Both the position numbers and the translations under genes were made by a program. This document shows positions 22,989 to 35,220 of a stretch of DNA of 64,000 nucleotides, in pieces. The stretch is from Nannobrachium achirus. Taxonomy: Eukaryota; Chordata; Actinopteri; Myctophiformes; Myctophidae. Under the pieces are notes generated by a model that was not told where the DNA came from, did no database searches, and saw only the letters and a program-made list of their open reading frames with translations. The first letter of the stretch is position 1; each line of letters begins with the position of its first letter. The stretch is from NCBI GenBank assembly GCA_963921795.1, contig OY997658.1:51244962-51308961 (forward strand), given 5' to 3'.

Positions 22989-24034
22989 GGGCATTCAGGA
23001 ATAGTGATTTTTAGTATTCGAATTCGAATACCTCAAAGTATTCGAATAGGAAATATATATATATATATATATTCATCCAATAAAAACAAGCAATTCTCGG
23101 TCCAGTAGTGACAGCTGCATTAGCTGGCTCTTCCTCCATCATGACATCGAGTTTTAGTTACACATTTTACAGGTCATACATTCATATAATCAGTGTTACA
23201 GGTGATCAAAAGGAATAGGCTGAAGCTGAAAGCTTGTGAATGCCTATCCTACGTATTCATGAATTAAGACATTTATTAGTTATAAGAGTTATTATTGCTT
23301 TTTTTTTTTTTTTTTTTTAAAGATGGAAGAAGAAACTTTGTGTTTTCTGTTTGCAAATCTCAAGAGTATCACAGGGTTTGCTTTACGATCCTTGCTCTGG
23401 AGTGTGTAGCAAGCAGCGATGTGATCCTGGTTCACCACGATCTCCTTTGATTTAAAGAAATCAATGACTTGCCTTTCAATGGTTGCTTGTTCCTCTGGCG
23501 GGGTATCCTCGCTGGGGCTAATTGCAGCAGCCGCCCTGGCATAGGAGAATGGTTTTACTTTTAGCCCCGAAATAATTACGTCATCCGCCCTCGAAAATTG
23601 CTCCATTTCATCCAGTTTTTTCTCCAGTTCTTCAATCTTTTGATCTCTTTCCTTGACCGTCACCTTCAAAGCCAAGACCTCCTTCATCAGGTCGGATAGT
23701 GTATCCTGTTGTTTAGTCATCAAATTCGTCAGTTTGGTCATCTCCTCAGCCTGAAGGTGAGGTCTTTATTTCTTCGATATCCTTTTTCGTCATTTTGTCA
23801 TTTAGTTGTTCGTTTGGCACTGCAGTGAGTTTCACCACAAGTGGCCTTGAGCTTGTAGGAGCTGTAGTGTTTTGCGACTGTCCTTGTCACCAGTCTGAAC
23901 ACAGATTAATATTTCTTTAAAAAAAAGAGATTTTTTTAAAAAAAATAAGCAAAAATTCGTCTTCGGTGAACAACGTCGAATAGTGACTTTGATATTCGAA
24001 TACTCGAATATTCGAATATTCGATGAATGCCCTA
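22989..24034. mobile_element. hAT-like element, TAGGGCATTCA ends
   Basis: Inverted ends TAGGGCATTCA, then TATTCGAA-rich subterminal repeats (attcgaattcgaata at 23018 and attcgaatattcgaat near 24000). The flanks gtgtgtgt (22981-22988) and gtgtgcgt (24035-24042) fit an 8-bp target duplication in a GT tract. No hAT transposase remains. The centre holds a LINE ORF1 fragment. Confidence 0.75.
23299..23741 (-). pseudogene. LINE ORF1-type fragment with coiled coil and poly(A)
   Basis: The minus-strand frame has a coiled coil (VKERDQKIEELEKKLDEMEQ), then FSRADDVIISGLKVK and VNQDHIAACYTL, then RKANPVILLRFANRKHKV. This resembles the ORF1 nucleic-acid-binding protein of fish LINEs. It stops abruptly at an A run (T run 23299-23317 on +), so only part of ORF1 is present. 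It lies inside the hAT-like element. Confidence 0.7.
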
Positions 24035-24148
24035 GTGTGCGTGTGTGCGTGTGTGTGTGTAGTAACATGGCAGATGGAAGATTACCTATGGCACCAGAAG
24101 CAAATGGAAAAACTATATTGTGGCCTGTGTTTTTGATTTTGATATTAG

Positions 24149-24440
24149 CCGGGTTTCCCAAAGCGATTTTGAGCCTTCGTAAGCTCAAACATGGTCGTAG
24201 AGACCCATCGTAGTTTCAAAAACGCCTTCGCAGCCTGCGTATGCAGGCACCTCGCAGCCTGCGCAGGCACCTGTCAATCAAGACTCTGCAGGCTACGGCG
24301 GCTTTCGGGAAACCTGTTGAGAGTGTACAATGGAACCAAATGGGCTGCTACGATGGGTGAGCACACCTTACGAAAGACTTCAGGAAACCCATCGTAAGGT
24401 CTCCAGGAGGATCGTAGAAGAACCTGCGAGGGCTCCTGTC
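24149..24440. repeat. Relative of the 21835-22664 foldback
   Basis: Shares gccgggtttcccaaagcgat and catggtcgtagagacc with the larger element, followed by GC-rich repeats (gcagcctgcg) and a facing end (caggaaacccatcgtaagg). Confidence 0.6.
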
Positions 24441-25370
24441 AATCACGCAGACCTATCTTAAGGCCCACTCCCACTGGGCCAGATAACAGATTAAAAAAAA
24501 ACTCTTTCTCCAGATATTTTTCCATTCAAAGTGGATGGTAGATACAGATAAAAAAAATATCTGCCACAGATATTTATTTTATCTGTGGCAGATATTTTTT
24601 TTATCTGCTTGAGAGAGCGCACCACAACACAACACACTTACATAAAAAAGACAAGCTCCCCATTCGTTCTCAAAGTGGGGTCCGGGGACCCTTGGGAGTT
24701 CCCAGCAAAAAAATATGCACAATGCGCAGAAGTGGTGACAGAACCCGGAGCACCCACTCGCTAGTCCAACACACAAGCCGTCAGGTTGGCACTTGGCAGG
24801 GCTGTTGTATTTTAAGTTGGGAAGTTAGGAACCAAATGGACCATCATCATGGGTAGGTATGTTACTCAGAGAGTGTACACATGGGACCAAATAGACCCAG
24901 ACGATTACACCCATGACGAGGGTCCATTTGGTTCCTTACAGCCCCATATAGTTATTACAGCCAAGAGGGACGAGCACGGCACAACAGTGTCGCATAGCGA
25001 GCTCAGTCTTATTAGCATGACAGGTTGTATGTTGGACTGATAACTGAGAGCCTCGGGGTCAAATCCCGCTTCAGAGCATCGACATCATGGACCTTTGGTA
25101 GTCTCCGGACCTCATTTTGAGAACCAATGCTCTACAATAATGTATGACATAACCTACAGTATATATTTAATAGGCCTACAGTATTTAAGAGGAGCAATTT
25201 TAATAGAGTCTAAAATCAAAACAAGGGTTTTGTGCAGTCAGTTATAGCCTACCAAATGCGCTTAAAGCTTGCAAGTATAGAGTTTAAAATTAAGGGGTTT
25301 GTGCAGTCAGTTAAGGTCATTGCACACAGACACGTTCTTCCGCAAGGACAAAACTGACTATTGCATTTTT
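24441..25370. other. Non-coding, small palindromes and a tRNA-like scrap
   Basis: A palindrome of cagatatttattttatctg type lies at about 24540-24610. At 24990-25075 ggggtcaaatccc resembles a Pol III B box after a loose A-box-like gctcagtcttattagcat, but no cloverleaf forms. No gene is seen. Confidence 0.45.
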
Positions 25371-25374
25371 TTAA

Positions 25375-25863
25375 CCCTCTAAGGCCCACTGTTTAATATT
25401 ACAACGTTTGTATTTTATCCAAAAAAAGGTTTAAATCATTTTATTTTAGCTCCCCCTACCACCTAAACACCACCATTGGATTCTATTGTTTAGTATTACA
25501 ATGCCATTGGCCACAATATTTGCATATAAATACCCCCCACAGAGGCTGACAATCACACTCGCCACACCCGCTGACATTCCAGAGTTTTGACGAACAACAT
25601 CTCACTTTTTCATGGAAGCTAATTCCTCACAAAAACATAAGTAAAATGCCTGTACTATTTTTTTTGGTGATCATTAGAATGCCTAGAACATGTACACATG
25701 TTATTATTGTGAAAAATATCCCCCATATGTATGGCTATAAAACCTTACAAAAACATTTTTTTGAAAAAAAACATTACATTTTCCTCTTATTAGGACTCCT
25801 ACAACCCCATCTGATTTTTTTAAAATTTGTATTTCAAGTATTTCTATTTTTGGGCCTTAGAGG
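25375..25863. mobile_element. TTAA-flanked element, CCCTCTAAGGCCC ends
   Basis: TTAA at 25371-25374 and 25864-25867. The left end is CCCTCTAAGGCCCA; the right end read inward is CCTCTAAGGCCCA. The CCC start fits piggyBac-type ends. The 489-bp interior has no transposase. Confidence 0.78.
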
Positions 25864-26169
25864 TTAAAGAAAACTATGATTCTCTACAACCTCATGCACA
25901 CCGGCTCAGAATTTGCTGTGCGACAAGTGGCTGCGGCCGTGCGTTCTTTTCTCGATCGAAACCAGTTTGATTTGTGCGTCTTTTAAAAAAGAAAAAAAAA
26001 GAAAAGGTGGTACCACTTCATTCTGTCCTGTTGTATATAACATTCACCACAGAATTGCTTCTGGAACTGCTTTTAAAGTGCATGCACCACAATAACTTGA
26101 GAGGTGCAAATAATTTGTGGGAGAGAATATTTCCTTGTTCCACACTTCTCACACATCGGTTTGAAAAAT

Positions 26170-26171
26170 TG

Positions 26172-26218
<47 letters not shown>

Positions 26219-26258
26219 CGAGATCGACCGACCGACCGACCGACCGACCGACCGATCA
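26170..26258. repeat. (GATT)n then (GACC)n microsatellite
   Basis: About ten ttga units switch through gatcgagatc to about seven gacc units. Confidence 0.97.
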
Positions 26259-26271
26259 ATTGAATACTTAA

Positions 26272-26781
26272 AGGTGTATTCAGTGATAATGAAAGTGGCC
26301 GGGCGTCATCTTGTCCCTTACTGGCCTTACAGCGTGGAAATGTTTATTTTTTTTTAATAGATTTTTTACACCATTATAATGTTGTCGTTTTGATCATTAG
26401 ACCCAATCACTGAATATCGGTAGGCCTACGTTTCCAGCTTCAGGATATGTATGATACTGATTTACTACAAGACTGTGGCATTTAATGAGTTCAGTAGTTT
26501 ACAATCTAGGCATTTAGCAGACGTTCTTAATTCAGAGCGACTGTGGTTCTCAACACTTTTATTTTGACCATCATGACTAAACATCATAACATAACTGGCC
26601 ATACTCTACCCTGATTGGTCGAGGACTGGCTGGCCACCTCTGAAAACCGAATCTAGCTATGCTCGTAACACGGTTACGAGTAAGTCCTTATATGGTCAGC
26701 AGATATTCTAGTGAGGACAATGAATGAAACATGTACCAATTATATTTTCATTTGAATGAAATACAATCACTGAATATACCT
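26272..26781. mobile_element. TTAA-flanked element, AGGTRTATTCAGTGAT ends
   Basis: TTAA at 26268-26271 and 26782-26785. Inverted ends AGGTGTATTCAGTGAT / AGGTATATTCAGTGAT. It lies just upstream of TYMP. Confidence 0.78.
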
Positions 26782-27039
26782 TTAATTAGTCAAAATGTAA
26801 ACAGCATGGAGGTACAATAAAACACTTGGGCTAAAAGGATAACACCTAAAGTTCATTTTCAACTAGGCGATCGTTAAGCTAATGTCATACCTGGCAGGGC
26901 CGTGCGTCTTTCATCTGATCCAAGTAAGTTTGGAGCACCGAGGCCAGCACCCTAACAACATTGCGGATTTTAGGAACAGAGGTAGAAGTAGGCTAAACTA
27001 TATATTTTTTAGATGTATTGTATGATGATCATTGATCAG

Positions 27040-27170
27040 GTATTATTCCAGTGAATGATCTAAATCCTGTTTCACTTTGAGACCGCAGCTCTGAGCTCTC
27101 CTTCTCCCCCTCTCCCTCGCTGAGTCAGAGTGTCAGACTGACATGCTCGTGTGTAGAAAGGGGAGGGGGG
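27040..27170 (+). promoter_or_regulatory. Likely TYMP upstream region
   Basis: Directly before the candidate first exon lie a CT-rich tract, an AP-1-like TGAGTCA (27121-27127, its T overlapping the line start) and G-rich aaaggggaggggggatgg. Promoter activity is inferred from position and composition only. Confidence 0.35.
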
Positions 27171-27202
27171 ATGGAGGAGCAGTGGCAGCGCTATAGGCTA
27201 CA
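27171..27202 (+). CDS. TYMP: TYMP exon 1 (candidate)
   Basis: ATG at 27171 encodes ten codons plus two bases and ends at the good donor gtaaga. CA joined to A at 27366 keeps frame into the known N-terminus. No upstream in-frame support was available, so this is an inference. Confidence 0.45.
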
Positions 27203-27509
27203 GTAAGACGGTGTTCCAAAAAATTAATTAATTACCGCTGTTAACGCGATCATTTTGACACGTATAATATATATATATATACACAGTATATAATTTGAGC
27301 AGCAAAAGTACTGTTTGTTGTTGTTTGCTGACTACTTTCAATGGTCTGTTTGTTGTGTTACACAGAGACATGTTGTCGATTCCAGAGCTGATAAAGAAGA
27401 AGAGAGATGGACAAGCACTGAATGATGAGGACATCAGATACTTCATCACTGCAGTGACCTCAGCAAGCATACAGGACAGTCAGATAGGCAAGGAAAGCAC
27501 GCACGCACG

Positions 27510-27583
<74 letters not shown>

Positions 27584-28773
27584 CACGCACACACGCATAC
27601 ACACATGCACACGCGCGCACAGCATGCACGCCACACACATTCAACATAGCTTTACATTTTTTTAATGTTCGCATATAACAAGCCCAAAATAGGGACACCA
27701 GGTTGAATGTGGTTAAAACAATAAAATATGCCCACACCCATATGCTACACATTAATCATAGAACTGGGGGCATTCAGGATGGGTTCTTGCCCAACACCTT
27801 GGAGACTACAGGGTTCGCATCTCCTACAACAAACTCCAACGAACATATTAATTGGCCGTGTTTGTGGGTGGGAACAAGGAGACGACAATCTCTGTTGTTG
27901 CACACTAGTGACTCAGGTTGGCCTGTTCGGCAGGGAGCAGAACTGATGAGGATAGCGTGTTCCTCCAACGACGTCCCCCAGGTGAAAGTCCTCACTCTGT
28001 CTGGTGGTGGAACAAAGTGGCTATATCAGAGAGAAGCATGTGTCTTGGAGGAGACACCATAACTCTCAGAGTGTACAAACCTGTAAGGGTCCATTTGGAA
28101 ACCCCTCAGGTAACCAGGAGGGTCCCCACTTTGAGAACACGCGTCATCAATATGTCCGTACACGGACAAATGTGTCCGTAGCAAAGACTTGTTCTTGTCT
28201 GTGGCAAATTTTAGATTTTATACACCATTATAATGTTTTTATTTGGAAAATAACAATAACGCACACACATCCACTCATTAGGTGCAGGGCTGAGGTCAGA
28301 ATCCATAAAGAAAGTAACGTCCGAACACTGGATCATTTGCCAAACGTTTCACAATTACCGGTATTTTGTTTCCTTTACAGTTTACACCATGGACGTTACG
28401 CTTCGAGCCTCATGGCTCTTAATTAGTCTGATGACATTTGGAGCATAATCCAGTGTGTACGGACCTTACTGTTCTTTAGTCTTCTTATTCTGATCAGTAA
28501 CTGAATGTCAAGTCTCCAGGTTTTCTTCAGGATATGTACGACACATATTTACTACAACACTATGGCATATTAGGAGTCCAACTAGTACTAGATGAAGCCC
28601 TGATGGAGACCTTCCAAGGTTGAAACATGTTGGCAGTTGCCTTTTAAACAAATAAATAAAGGATGTTACTCTTCTTTTTGGAGCTGTGTGGAACACAAGT
28701 GGGTCTGTCTGTCTGCGTGTCTGTAGCCTACAGGACCTTTTGTGACCACACGAGGGCGCTGTTGTTCAGGCCA

Positions 28774-28848
<75 letters not shown>

Positions 28849-30624
28849 CTCCACTTCGAACAGAGGTTCGATTTTTTACTTCTTAGTCCCTGGGTCGTCT
28901 TTTAGTGGTTCTCAAATGTTATATTTGCAAGGACCTCCCAACTCTGAGTGTACAAATGGAACCAAATTGAACTGTACAAATGGAACCAAATGGACCATAA
29001 GGGTCCATTTGAACACTCTCAGAGTTACAGACCTGTGGTCATTCAGGGATATAGCTCTTTCTGTGTTTCTGGTAACATTTCCACAGATTTTGTATGTTCG
29101 TGGGAACAATGTAATTTTGACATTTCTTTTTGAAATGTAGTGGAGTGAATGCCATAAGTGTCCAAAAAAATCCAAATACTCAAGTGATGTAAAGATACTC
29201 AAGACATACTCAAGATACTTAAATACTAATTGGTTACTGTCCACCACCGCCTTTGACCTTCCAGGGGCCATGTTAATGGCCATCTGGCAGAAAGGCATGG
29301 TCGCCTCGGAGACCAAGGCTTTGACCAGGGAGATGATGCTGTCGGGCGAAGTGATGTCATGGCCAGAGGAATGGGCGGGGCTTGTTGTTGACAAGCACTC
29401 TACAGGCGGAGTCGGCGATAAAGTTAGCCTGGTGCTAGCACCTGCGCTAGCGGCCTGTGGCTGCAAGGTACATGCAATACATAACACACAGTGTGGTCTA
29501 ACAAAACATTCTGAACATACAGTCAACATTTTATGTGTGTCTTTGTGTCTGTGTGTGTGCGTGTGTGCGTGCGTGCATGTGAGGTCCCTATGACATCTGG
29601 GCGTGGCTTAGCTCATACAGGTGGAACTCTGGACAAACTGGAGTCTATACCAGGATTCAATGTTTACCTGACTGGAACACAGGTAGCACACACTAAACAC
29701 ACATACCGGTACCTTCATGCAAATTACGCTCGCAATCTGCCTGAAATGAGAGTATGATGATATTAAGGCAGCATTTAATTATGCAAAAAAGCAGCTCAGT
29801 GATGTTTTTTCACAAATACTTTTATTTGGTGCCTTGTATTACAGTTTCTGTAAACGTGTTCGTTGGGGAAATAACTGCATGAATATTCAAAAACAAAACA
29901 CACACCATATTATTTTCCTGATCCTCCCTTAACCATTTGACTTAGACAAGAGAGACGTTGATAACATAAATTGCCATCTGAATGCATTTGAATAATGCAT
30001 TGGGCAATGTTTAAACCGTAGCATATGCTACCCTGGTGTAGGCTGCAGAAGCAACATTGAACAAAGTGTGCCTCACGTTAATGATTAATGCTTTGAACTC
30101 AACGTAAAAATGTATCTCAATGTCAATTCGATATCCAACTGAGAAATGCAAATGTATTTAGGCTAGACTAAGCACATGCTACCTGACATTATGGTATGGT
30201 AGAATATAGTTCAAGGTTCAAGGTTTCAAGGTTGTACTTTGAAACCTTGAACCTTGAAGGTTCAAGGTTAGACTATGTATTTCCTTCTACACCAAACCTT
30301 TTTGCCAAAAATAGATGATTCAAGTGTAGCTATTTTTATTTCTGTACCCATACTGTTCCTATTCTGGGGGAAACATTTGCCAAAAATAGCAGATCTACTG
30401 TACAAGCTAACTTCTATAGCGTTGTTGTGACACATTGGGCTTGTAGATCAGCAATTTTTGGCAACAACATTTGGTGTAGACTGAAAAAAGCGGTCCAGGT
30501 ACAAGTTGCAACTCAGTTCCGTTTGAGAAACTAGAGTTTTAAGTGGTGAACTTGCATGTTCAGAATGAACCTCATGCCCAGAAGGAGGTGCGAAAGTGTA
30601 TCTAACACAGTTACTTACTGTGGC

Positions 30625-30672
<48 letters not shown>

Positions 30673-32456
30673 CAGGTGATGGAGACGCTATCCTCAGTGG
30701 GCTGTTGCATTGTGGGTCAGACAGAATCGCTGGTTCCCGCTGACAGAATTCTGTACGCCTTAAGAGATGTAACAAGCACAGTAGACAGCCTACCTCTAAT
30801 TACCGGTACTACTACTATATACCAGTAAGACTCCCTAATCGGGAGATAAGCGACCGTTGGTCGCTTATCTCCTGTCACACTGCTGACATCAGTATGACAT
30901 CACACCGTACACAAATGACCCTTATATAAGACCGGCATTATCTACCGACAGATTAGTAACAAGATGTCAAAATCATTGAAGGTTTACCCTACTAACCAAC
31001 TGTTTACCATAGCAACCATGTTTTTTACCTTAGCAACCAACTGTTTACGCTAGCAACCAACTTTTTACCACAGCAACCATGTTTTTTTTACCCTAGCAAC
31101 CAACTGTTTACCCTAGCAACCAATTGTTTACCATAGCAACCATGTTTTCTTACCCTAGCAACCAACTGTTTACCCTAGCAACCAACTGTTTACCATAGCA
31201 ACCATGTTTTTTACAGGGCCTGGGATTGATGACATCAGAAATCTCCATATATGGGCATGAAAGGGATTTTGTTTCTGGAAATATGTCTGTGGGGTGCCAC
31301 ATTTGGAATAAAACACTTACATCACACATCTGGATATCCATACAGCCCATCTAGTTTGCCTGTGTCCATTTATGCCCATATATCTGATGACATTGGGACA
31401 ATGATCTCCATATATGGGCATAAAACTTATGTTAATTAGTAAAGCCTGGGGATCTCCATATATGGGCATGAGGGGTACCCTAAAAGGGCATCATCTGGGA
31501 ATAGCAAATATAGTTATCCTAGAAAGTGAAAATCTTACATCAAAGGCCATAACTACCTACCTACCACCATACTGCATTCCTCATTAAACTACCTACCAGT
31601 AAGATGCCTAAGGGAGAAAAGCAAAGGGCGAGGTTGCACCATTTCTTGGTCTTCTGGCCAGTGATGTATATCGGACCATTTAACCATATATGGAGACATC
31701 TGGTACCCAAAGATATTCACAGATATGGGCTTAATATTGATGACATAAGGGATCTCCATATATGGGCGTAAAAGGGATTTGGTTCCCCTTGCATCACAGG
31801 GATCTCCATATATGGGCATAAAATGGATTTGGTTACCCTGGCAACACGGGGATCTCCATATCTCCATATATGGGCATAAAAGGGATTTGGTTCCCCTGGC
31901 ATCACAGGGATCTCCATATATGGGCATAAAAGGGATTTGGTTCCCCTGACATTACAGTGATGTCAGTGGCTGGTTCTACAGAGGGGATCTCCATTTATGG
32001 GCATAAAAGGGAATGTATGTATGATGATGTCAGATATCATAGACGTCATAGGACTTTCACATAACGAATAACTGAGTAAGCATGTAAACCCGTAAAATCT
32101 ATATTTGGGCATGGCTGATTTATGACCTCATCATGATGACACGAGCAAACACAGCTGAATTGTATAAATGATCAGTGCAGAAACCAACAGAAGTATTTGA
32201 CCAAGACTCTTCGATTTAAACATCAACAAAGGTGTGACGTTTGTTGATGGTCACGTGTGACGTGTGACGGACGGACGGACGGACGTACGGACGGACGGCC
32301 GGTGGAGGTTTTCATAGTAAACTGCTCCCTGACGGTCGCAATTACATTACTACTACTACTACTATTGTTTACCACATACATTTTATGATAATGAAGTTAA
32401 ATGTTATTTCAAAATACGAGAACCTGTAGTAGACCTGGTGTGTGTGTGTCTGTGTC

Positions 32457-32549
<93 letters not shown>

Positions 32550-35157
32550 ACCATCCGTACATGTATCTCTCTCTCTCTCTCCAGGGTCCATAATCTCTAA
32601 AAAGGGTGCAGAGTCTCTGAATGCTTTGATTCTGGACGTCAAGTTTGGCAGTGCTGCACTATATAAAAATCAGAGTAGTGCTAGGGAGTTAGCACACTCA
32701 CTGGTAAATAGCTCAACAATAACTTCTTATTTGTAAATAACTATAAGGCTATAATAACTCATATGTGTTGTTAATTACATTGCATTTGTGCGTGCCGTGC
32801 ACGCGTTTTAGATGACTGCAGGAAATGGTCTGGGCATGTGCACAGGGGCGGTGCTAACCCGTATGGATGCTCCTATTGGCCGATGTGTTGGCAACAGTCT
32901 GGAGGTGATGGAATCACTGGAGGCACTGAAGGGACGGGGTCCTCCTGACCTCATGGAGCTCGTCACGACACAGGGTGACAACCTTGCACCGTCAAATCCT
33001 CACTGTCAACTAGGGATGGGACGATATGAAAATGTCATATCACGATTGTTGTGACACGATTTTACGATATTATAGCGATAATCAAAATACCCCCAACATC
33101 CATTATCCTGGGGCAGAACATTTGCCAAAAAATAGCAGATCTACAAGCTCACAACGCGTCGCAACGTGAGCTTGTAGATCGGCTATTTTTTGGCAGATTT
33201 GGTAGAGAGTGAAAAAAAGCCTGTATCAAGTACGTATATACATAAATGGTACTGGATATGCAGCTCGGCAAATAAAAGGTGAATTGATCACAGAGTCACA
33301 TGTTTTTTATCATACTAAACGATATCGCTTATCGTCCCATCCCTACTGTCAACCACATGACCCTTAGTCAAACGGACCTGAGCTGCCAAAAATAGCTGGG
33401 GAAAAAATTGCTTTAATTACTTTGGTGAAAGAAATGCAAATGGCATTCAAGAGAATTGCCCTGCCAAAAACTCTCCTGAACTTGAATGCAGCATGTTGAA
33501 AGAATTGCCCTCTCTGTGTAGAAATCTATGCTGTATGTCACATCTCCAGTATTCACTTGATTATGCTTAGTTTAGTGTGGTATCAAGAACCGAAAATAGC
33601 CGACCTCAATGCGTCGCAGACACGTTGTGAGCTTGTTGATCTGCTATTTTCAATATTATATTATTATATTATATATATTATTTACCAAAAGGCACTTTCA
33701 TCCCCTGCCTCTCTAACATTCTCTGCATGTCCCTGGTCCTTAAGTACCAGGGGTGATTATGTGTATATTATGTACTACTTACATGTAGGAGGCATGTTGC
33801 TGATGATGTCTGGCAAGGTCTCCAGCCAGTCAGAGGGAACTAAGCTGATCTCTGAGGCTGTGACTGGTGGAGCTGCTCTGTCCAAGTTCCAGGCAATGAT
33901 GGAGGCTCAGGGAGTAGCCAATGAGGTGGCTCAGTCATTATGCTCCAACCACACCGATTATCACAGGATTCTGAGGAAAGCTGAGCATCAAATGGAACTA
34001 AAGACTCAGACAGAAGGTATATTATATATACTTTAATACATCGATATGTACATACAGGGTTTGGGGGCTGTTCTAAAGAACATGGAGGGTATTATGTAAT
34101 TTCTTTGATGCTGGGCAGAAACTATCTCCAAATGTCATCTTATATTTTTTTCATAAATGAATGCCCTATTTTATATTTCATTGTTAGACAGTGTTTCGCA
34201 AAAGTAACAAAAATAGCTGATTGATTGTTTGATTTAATACTTTACCAGAGGGCTTGTTTCCACCAGAAAATAGCTGATCTATGCATTGTGACCCATTTCT
34301 GTGGGTTTTATTGAAAAGTATTGACGAGCTAGATAGTGACTAAATAATAACTACATTGGATCAATTGTAACACAACAGGTTCTTTTTAAAACTTCTTCAA
34401 TAGCAACTGTTTGGACATCACCAAACAGTAACGATATGTAAACATATATAGGGAAGCCACGCCCTTATAAGACCATTGTAAGACCCTTCCAATTTGGAGA
34501 CCAGTCTGTAGCCATGTGTGTGCTGGCTCCAGCCCATAGACCTGCCCACTCTCTGTCAGCTGAGTCTGAATAACGATCTCCACATTTGGGTTGTCAAATC
34601 AAAACTACATTTTCTGAGTGATTTTTCCAAATCACCCCGTTCTGTATTAATCAGTTTATTATCTTTAGTGTGATTCACACTGATTTACTCTCTCCCTGTG
34701 TGCGTGTGCGTGTGCATGTGCGTGTGGCGTGTGTGTGTAGGGACGGTCAGGGACATCAGTGGCATGGTTTTAGCTGAAGTGCTACATAAGTTGGGGGCGG
34801 GGCGGACGAAGGCTGGAGAACCTGTCAATCACAGTGTGGGTGCAGAGTTACTGGTATCATTAGGACAAAAGGTCAAGAAAGGTGAGGCTATCACACCTGG
34901 TGATGTAATTCTTTTTATTAAACCTTTTCTAAAAGGCAAGTTGAAACTTTGCAACCCACCTGAAAATATTATTTTTCTTTAGTAAAGAGGTGGAGAGCTA
35001 GGGAGGTGGAGAGCTAGGGAGACCCCAGCTGTTACTGAACAAACAATCATTACTGGGGGGGGGGTTTGTTTTGGCCAGGCCGTACGGCCAGAGTTGTTTT
35101 ACTTTTAGTACAAAATAAGAGTACCGCTTCCACCACTGCTGCTTACTCCTTCTGTGA

Positions 35158-35220
<63 letters not shown>

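Noticed and set aside
24990-25075. Possible tRNA gene
   Set aside because: A B-box-like ggggtcaaatccc is present, but acceptor and D stems do not pair.
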